Assembly (NCBI GenBank): GCA_910588535.1
Contig: CAJUOO010000086.1
Span: 1-10,214 of the forward strand
Reading direction: 5' to 3'
Source: an uncultured Lachnospiraceae bacterium
GTDB lineage: Bacteria > Bacillota > Clostridia > Lachnospirales > Lachnospiraceae
Length of the DNA stretch: 10,214 bases
A model generated the notes under the pieces. It was not told the origin of the DNA. It did not search any database and saw only the letters and a program-made list of their open reading frames with translations. Positions 6,510-10,214 of the stretch are shown here, in pieces; within the stretch, counting starts at the first letter, position 1, and the number at the start of each line of letters is the position of its first letter. Made by a program: the position numbers and the translations under genes.

Positions 6510-8654
6510 TCATTCTTCCTTTAGATGAAAACGATTTACCAACTCATGCAAGCGCTTTGACTGTTCAGATAATTCTGCACTTGTAGAAGCACTATTTTGT
6601 GCAAAGGAAGAATTGGATTGCACCACATTGCTGATTAATTCTACATTTTCTGCAAGCTGTTCCAATACATGATTCTGATTTTGTGATGCACTGCTGATCT
6701 TATCCATCGATCGCACGATCTCCTCAGAACCCTCCACCACAGACAAAAGAGAGCGCGCCGTCTTATCTGCAATGCCCATACCATTTTCTACTGCTTCCTG
6801 AGAATCCTTGATCAGAGCTGCTGTCTGGCTGACTGCCTCCGCACTCTTTGCCGCCAGATTGCGGATCTCATCCGCCACCACGGCGAATCCTTTTCCCGCC
6901 GCTCCTGCTCTTGACGCCTCAATTGAAGCATTGAGAGAGAGCAGGTTCGTGCGGGATGCAATATCCTGAATGGTCTTCACAATCTTCTGAATCTCCCCAG
7001 AGGAATGGCTGATCTCTGACATTGCTTGGATCAGCCTCTCCATCTCCGCATTGCTCTCTCTAATGTTCCTTCCCACCTCAGTGACATTCTCGTTTGCCAT
7101 CTGTGCATCCTTCGCATTTTCTGACACATCCTTTGACAAGCTCTCTATCGAGGCCGCGAGCTGATCGATCGCCGCCGCCTGTTCTGACGCGCCGTCCGAG
7201 AGAATCTGGGCACCAGAAGACACATTGTCAGAGCTTGCTGACACCTCATCCGCCGACAGGACAATCTGATGCAAGGTGTCATTCAACGACTCTGCAATTT
7301 TCTCTATAGATACCTGAATCGGTATAAAATCTCCTATATACTTCTGCGTGATGGCAATATCCATATGATTATCCGCCATCTTAGAAAGCTGCCCAGAAAT
7401 ATCCTCTACATAATTGCTCATTGTCGCACTGATGTGATTAAATGCCTGCGAAAGCTGTCCCAGTTCATCATTGGACTGAATATCAATATGAATACTCAGA
7501 TCTCCCTTCTCCAGCCTCGCCGCCCCATCTGCAATACGCTGAATGGGAGCCAGCGACCGCACTATAATGCGGTTTACCAAAAACAGCAGAATAGCGCCAA
7601 ACAACACCACCAAAAAAGTCAGCTTTCCCGTACCCTCTATAATAGGATAATGAAATTCCATACTGTCAACCGTAAGATGCAGCGTCCAGCGGGTCTTTCC
7701 ATTCACAGTCAGCGGAATTGTCACAGAAATTCCATTTTTCCCCGTGGAATAATTTTTCTCTCCCTCGATAATAGAGAGATTATTTCTCTGATCTCCCTCT
7801 GGCATGGCATAGATTCTGTCTGCCGTCTCCATCATAGACTGATAACCGACATCCGAGGCAACCTTGCCCACCTTCATTCCGTCGGCAGAATCCACCAAAA
7901 TTGTGCCATCCTCCGCAAGTGCAACCAGATGAGCAGACTTATAATTTGTGTTGACCAAAAGCTGCTCCTGCATATTATCCAGCGCCACATCAACGCCTGA
8001 CACTCCAAGAAATTTCCCCTCGGCATCCCAGACAGGAGCGATAATACTGATCATCATTATATTCTTTCCCATCAGCTCATATATATAGGGATCCATAATA
8101 TATGGTTCTCCTGTCGCCTTGATCTGCATATAATATTCTTTTTCATAATTGTCAAAAGCATCTTCGTGTTTTTCAAAAACATATCCCGTCTTCTCTTCAT
8201 TGGGATATACTACGGACTCATAAGCAATCTCTCTTTTGTGAACACTGTAAGGTTCACCATTAGCGTCCGCAATGGCATTTTGCTCAAAATAGGCAAAACC
8301 CGTAGGAAAGCCGTCACCGCCTTCCAAAAGTCCCACCAATGCCGTGTCAATTGCACCCCTCTGCTCCTTCGGGTCCAGTGCAGAAATATTCCGAAGAGAG
8401 CCTGCAAATCCCACTACTTTTCCATATGCATTCTCAATGTCCGTAGATACCAAAAAAGCATTTTCGTAGGCAACTGCCGCCAGCTTTTCCTTGTTCACTT
8501 GAATCAAGGATCGCGCGGAAAGAACAGCTGCCATCAAAATAGTCAGCAAAAAAATAACAGCAACAATCATTGCCATTTTTGAAATAATTTTTTTGCTAAG
8601 GCTGTCGCTCTTGCCGCCATTCACAATTTTTGCATTTTTTTCTTTGTGTAACAT
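6510..8654 (-). CDS. Methyl-accepting chemotaxis protein with extracellular Cache-type sensor
   Basis: A 714-residue membrane chemoreceptor that passes ligand signals to CheA/CheW. In order: a charged cytoplasmic start (1-26), TM1 (about 27-47), an extracellular dCache-like sensor (about 50-340) with YIMDPYIYE and FLGVSGVDVAL (216-226), TM2 (about 344-365), HAMP (366-420), then a long signalling coiled coil. The conserved hairpin tip, DIASRTNLLSLNASIEASRA (564-583) followed by GKGFAVVADEIRNLA, identifies the family. No C-terminal CheR-tethering pentapeptide is seen (it ends FHLKEE). The full dCache amino-acid motif is not evident, as the expected R.W before the binding tyrosine reads EYY, so the ligand is unknown. 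The ATG at 8654 follows TAGGAGAG; a longer frame from TTG at 8684 would start inside the leader. No other chemotaxis gene lies in the window. Confidence 0.93.
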   Translation of the reverse strand: MLHKEKNAKIVNGGKSDSLSKKIISKMAMIVAVIFLLTILMAAVLSARSLIQVNKEKLAAVAYENAFLVSTDIENAYGKVVGFAGSLRNISALDPKEQRGAIDTALVGLLEGGDGFPTGFAYFEQNAIADANGEPYSVHKREIAYESVVYPNEEKTGYVFEKHEDAFDNYEKEYYMQIKATGEPYIMDPYIYELMGKNIMMISIIAPVWDAEGKFLGVSGVDVALDNMQEQLLVNTNYKSAHLVALAEDGTILVDSADGMKVGKVASDVGYQSMMETADRIYAMPEGDQRNNLSIIEGEKNYSTGKNGISVTIPLTVNGKTRWTLHLTVDSMEFHYPIIEGTGKLTFLVVLFGAILLFLVNRIIVRSLAPIQRIADGAARLEKGDLSIHIDIQSNDELGQLSQAFNHISATMSNYVEDISGQLSKMADNHMDIAITQKYIGDFIPIQVSIEKIAESLNDTLHQIVLSADEVSASSDNVSSGAQILSDGASEQAAAIDQLAASIESLSKDVSENAKDAQMANENVTEVGRNIRESNAEMERLIQAMSEISHSSGEIQKIVKTIQDIASRTNLLSLNASIEASRAGAAGKGFAVVADEIRNLAAKSAEAVSQTAALIKDSQEAVENGMGIADKTARSLLSVVEGSEEIVRSMDKISSASQNQNHVLEQLAENVELISNVVQSNSSFAQNSASTSAELSEQSKRLHELVNRFHLKEE

Positions 8655-8676
8655 AACATCTCTCCTATAATGAAAT

Positions 8677-8686
8677 AATTGCAATT
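8677..8686 (-). promoter_or_regulatory. Palindromic operator candidate AATTGCAATT at the chemoreceptor start site
   Basis: A perfect 10-bp palindrome that begins exactly 6 nt after the chemoreceptor -10 box, at the predicted +1. The 10-base word TAATTGCAAT recurs at 8789-8798 in the same relative place in the divergent alcohol dehydrogenase promoter. A protein bound here would block initiation. It could also be a shared initial-transcribed sequence. Confidence 0.45.
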
Positions 8687-8692
8687 CCTTCC

Positions 8693-8721
8693 ATTATATC
8701 CTGAATTACCCAATAAGTCAA
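8693..8721 (-). promoter_or_regulatory. Sigma-A promoter of the chemoreceptor gene
   Basis: On the minus strand TTGACT (8721-8716) is followed after 17 nt by a perfect TATAAT (8698-8693). The start would fall near 8686, giving a leader of about 32 nt with TAGGAGAG before the ATG. This is a housekeeping-type promoter, not the sigma-28 type often found at motility genes. Confidence 0.75.
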
Positions 8722-8730
8722 TTTCCTGAA

Positions 8731-8750
8731 TTTGATAAATTTTTATCAAA
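8731..8750. promoter_or_regulatory. 20-bp perfect inverted repeat between divergent promoters, Rex-box-like
   Basis: TTTGATAAA (8731-8739) and TTTATCAAA (8742-8750) are perfect inverted arms around a TT centre. Read as TTGATAA-N4-TTATCAA, the site has the geometry of the Rex consensus TTGTTAA-N4-TTAACAA, with one symmetric change per half. The centre lies about 54 bp upstream of the predicted chemoreceptor start and about 50 bp upstream of the alcohol dehydrogenase start. Rex is an NADH-sensing repressor that often controls alcohol dehydrogenases, so the context fits. The identity of the binding protein is inference. Confidence 0.5.
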
Positions 8751-8754
8751 GGCA

Positions 8755-8783
8755 TTGAATTATTTGTCTGCTTATAGTAAAAT
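8755..8783 (+). promoter_or_regulatory. Sigma-A promoter of the alcohol dehydrogenase gene
   Basis: TTGAAT (8755-8760) is followed after 17 nt by TAAAAT (8778-8783). The start would fall near 8790, giving a leader of about 44 nt that carries AAGGAGG (8818-8824). Confidence 0.65.
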
Positions 8784-8788
8784 AAAGG

Positions 8789-8798
8789 TAATTGCAAT
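8789..8798 (+). promoter_or_regulatory. Second copy of the operator candidate at the alcohol dehydrogenase start site
   Basis: TAATTGCAAT, containing the palindrome ATTGCAAT. The AATTGCAAT part begins exactly 6 nt after the -10 box, at the predicted +1, matching the arrangement at the divergent chemoreceptor promoter (8677-8686). Confidence 0.45.
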
Positions 8799-8833
8799 AC
8801 AAAAAACTATATTATTTAAGGAGGATTTACATC

Positions 8834-10012
8834 ATGATGAGATTTACCCTGCCAAGAGATATGTATTATGGAAAGGGAGCACTTGAGCACCTTAAGACCT
8901 TAAAGGGCAAGAAGGCAATTCTTGTGCTGGGCGGCGGTTCCATGAAGAAATTTGGCTTTGTCGACAAGGTGTTGGCATATCTGAAAGAAGCTGGCATTGA
9001 GACGCAGCTTTTTGAGAATGTAGAGCCAGATCCTTCTGTTGAGACTGTTATGAAGGGCGCACAGGCAATGCGTGACTTTGAGCCAGACTGGATTATCGCT
9101 ATGGGCGGCGGCTCACCGATCGACGCTGCTAAGGCTATGTGGGTATTTTATGAGTATCCTGACACCTCCTTCGAGGCAATTCTTCAGCCTTTCTCTTTCC
9201 CAGAATTAAGGCAGAAGGCAAAATTCCTTGCCATCCCTTCCACCTCAGGAACCGCCACAGAGGTGACAGCATTTTCTGTAATCACAGACTATGCAAAGGG
9301 AATCAAATATCCTCTGGCAGACTTTAACATCACACCAGATGTCGCTATTGTAGATCCAGAGCTCGCTGAGACTATGCCTCAGAAATTAACTGCTCACACT
9401 GGCATGGATGCTCTGACTCACGCGATTGAGGCGTATGTATCTACCATGAACAGCCCGTTCACCGATCCGCTTGCGCTGAAGGCGATCAGCATGGTATTTG
9501 AATGTCTTCCTGATTCCTACAATGGCTGCATGGCTGCCAGAGAGCAGATGCACTATGCACAGTGTCTGGCAGGACAGGCGTTCAGCAACGCTCTTCTTGG
9601 TATTGTTCACTCTATGGCACACAAGACTGGTGCTGCTTTCAGCACTGGCCATATTCCTCACGGCTGTGCAAATGCGATCTACCTTCCATATGTTATTCAA
9701 TATAACGCGAAGGATCAGACAGCAAAGGAGCGCTATGCTGCTATTGCAAGAAGTGTTGGAATTACAGGCTCTGACTCTGAATGTGTCGTTAAACTCTGCC
9801 AGAAGATCGACGAGTACAACGTTAAGCTCAACATTCCTAAAACATTGAAGGAATTTGGCATTGTGGAAGAGGAGTTTAAAGAGAAGGTTGCGAAGATCGC
9901 TGAGCTTGCTGTTGGTGATGCATGTACTGGTTCTAACCCAAGAGCAATCACTCCTGCTGAGATGGAGAAGCTTCTCACCTGTACTTATTACGGAACGACT
10001 GTAGAGTTCTAA
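8834..10012 (+). CDS. Iron-containing (group III) alcohol dehydrogenase
   Basis: A 392-residue cytoplasmic NAD(P)-dependent dehydrogenase, expected to reduce short aldehydes to alcohols during fermentation. The N-terminal nucleotide-binding half has VLGGGSMKKFG (31-41), MGGGSPIDAAKAM (90-102) and IPSTSGTATEVTAFSVI (134-150). The metal-binding C-terminal half has MDALTHAIEAYVS (191-203) with ligands D192 and H196, GIVHSMAH (256-263) with ligand H259 and catalytic-region H263, and IPHGCANA (274-281) with ligand H276. Compared with FucO there is a three-residue insertion (around STGHI) between the last two ligands. The start is the ATG at 8834, 9 nt after AAGGAGG; ATG 8837 is also possible. Length is typical of FucO/1,3-propanediol/butanol dehydrogenases; the substrate cannot be fixed from sequence. 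It is transcribed alone, divergent from the chemoreceptor, and ends at the terminator at 10047-10088. Confidence 0.94.
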   Translation: MMRFTLPRDMYYGKGALEHLKTLKGKKAILVLGGGSMKKFGFVDKVLAYLKEAGIETQLFENVEPDPSVETVMKGAQAMRDFEPDWIIAMGGGSPIDAAKAMWVFYEYPDTSFEAILQPFSFPELRQKAKFLAIPSTSGTATEVTAFSVITDYAKGIKYPLADFNITPDVAIVDPELAETMPQKLTAHTGMDALTHAIEAYVSTMNSPFTDPLALKAISMVFECLPDSYNGCMAAREQMHYAQCLAGQAFSNALLGIVHSMAHKTGAAFSTGHIPHGCANAIYLPYVIQYNAKDQTAKERYAAIARSVGITGSDSECVVKLCQKIDEYNVKLNIPKTLKEFGIVEEEFKEKVAKIAELAVGDACTGSNPRAITPAEMEKLLTCTYYGTTVEF

Positions 10013-10046
10013 TTTCATTTTTTATTGTTTCATAATACTTATTTAA

Positions 10047-10088
10047 GGGTATGGCGCGATCAATAAAACTTGTGATTGCGTCATACCC
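10047..10088 (+). terminator. Rho-independent terminator of the alcohol dehydrogenase gene
   Basis: A 16-bp stem, GGGTATGGCGCGATCA (10047-10062) with TGATTGCGTCATACCC (10073-10088), has two G-U pairs and a 10-nt loop. It is followed by TCTTTCTATCT and begins 34 bp past the stop codon. Confidence 0.8.
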
Positions 10089-10163
10089 TCTTTCTATCTA
10101 CAAAAATATACTTCTTGTATATTAGTATTTTTTCTGTTGTATCATTTTCGGGAAAGGTTCGTC

Positions 10164-10214
10164 CGGCGAACTGCCTGTGGTCCTCCGTCACCCCGCTCCC
10201 GCTTAGTGAAAAAC
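10164..10214 (-). repeat. Interspersed structured repeat, copy 3 (inverted, truncated by window end)
   Basis: Read on the minus strand, these 51 bases match the right part of copy 2 (336-386): GTTTTTCACTAAGCG, then GAGCGGGGTGACGGAG, then an arm with CCACAGGCAGTTC. There are three differences: GGGAG for GAGAG in the core, GGACC for GAACC and GCCG for ACCG in the arm. It is inverted relative to copies 1 and 2. The rest of the element lies past the window end. It begins 75 bp after the alcohol dehydrogenase terminator. Confidence 0.85.

Noticed and set aside
7269..8000. Plus-strand 243-codon open frame inside the chemoreceptor gene
   Set aside because: It is fully antisense to a clear chemoreceptor, has a composition typical of a shadow frame and no ribosome binding site.
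8731..8750. FNR/CRP-type site
   Set aside because: TTGAT and ATCAA are present, but 8 nt apart instead of the 4 nt of an FNR site, so the Rex-like reading fits better.
9386..10018. Minus-strand 210-codon open frame inside the alcohol dehydrogenase gene
   Set aside because: It is antisense to the metal-binding half of a canonical enzyme and lacks any domain or start signal.
1..10214. Composite transposon bounded by the repeat copies
   Set aside because: There is no transposase or integrase gene and no target duplication, and the enclosed genes look like ordinary core metabolism in coherent operons.

Overview
The window looks like chromosomal DNA of an anaerobic, fermentative Firmicute, most likely a Lachnospiraceae-type gut bacterium. 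This rests on three things: strong AGGAGG-type ribosome binding sites with AT-rich intergenic regions, a biotin-dependent Na+-pumping decarboxylase cluster of the Firmicute type, and an iron-type alcohol dehydrogenase. The assignment to Lachnospiraceae is inference from gene style, not from a marker gene. There are no rRNA, tRNA, CRISPR or transposase genes.

Layout. Bases 1-619 hold no gene: a partial copy (1 to about 86) and a complete copy (253-386) of a structured interspersed repeat, then AT-rich DNA, then a terminator (575-605). Bases 620-5482 are a five-gene minus-strand operon. In transcription order it encodes an acyl-CoA carboxyltransferase, the small membrane subunit OadG/MmdD, a biotin carrier protein, the Na+-translocating subunit OadB/MmdB and a pyruvate/oxaloacetate-type carboxyltransferase (OadA, 5S-like). 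A good promoter (TTGAAT-17-TAGAAT) precedes it. Bases 5497-5824 are a mostly non-coding gap with palindromes and one doubtful small ORF. Bases 5825-6430 encode a histidine phosphatase and 6510-8654 a membrane chemoreceptor, both on the minus strand. The 179-bp gap at 8655-8833 is a divergent control region. The plus-strand iron alcohol dehydrogenase (8834-10012) follows, then a terminator (10047-10088) and the start of a third repeat copy in inverted orientation (10164 to the window end).

How the genes may work together. The operon carries two different carboxyltransferases, one biotin carrier and one Na+ pump, but no ATP-dependent biotin carboxylase. Carboxybiotin could be charged from a malonyl-CoA-type thioester or from oxaloacetate. 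It could be discharged by the Na+ pump, or onto the other acceptor as in a transcarboxylase. This would link acyl-CoA/oxaloacetate metabolism to a sodium gradient, while the alcohol dehydrogenase disposes of NADH.

The most notable non-coding signals are two. First, the chemoreceptor and alcohol dehydrogenase promoters are nearly mirror images. Each carries the same palindromic word AATTGCAAT exactly 6 nt after its -10 box, and a 20-bp perfect inverted repeat of Rex-box-like geometry lies midway between them. Second, the interspersed repeat has 22-bp perfect terminal inverted repeats and a core that could form a pseudoknot; it occurs three times at the edges of this window.
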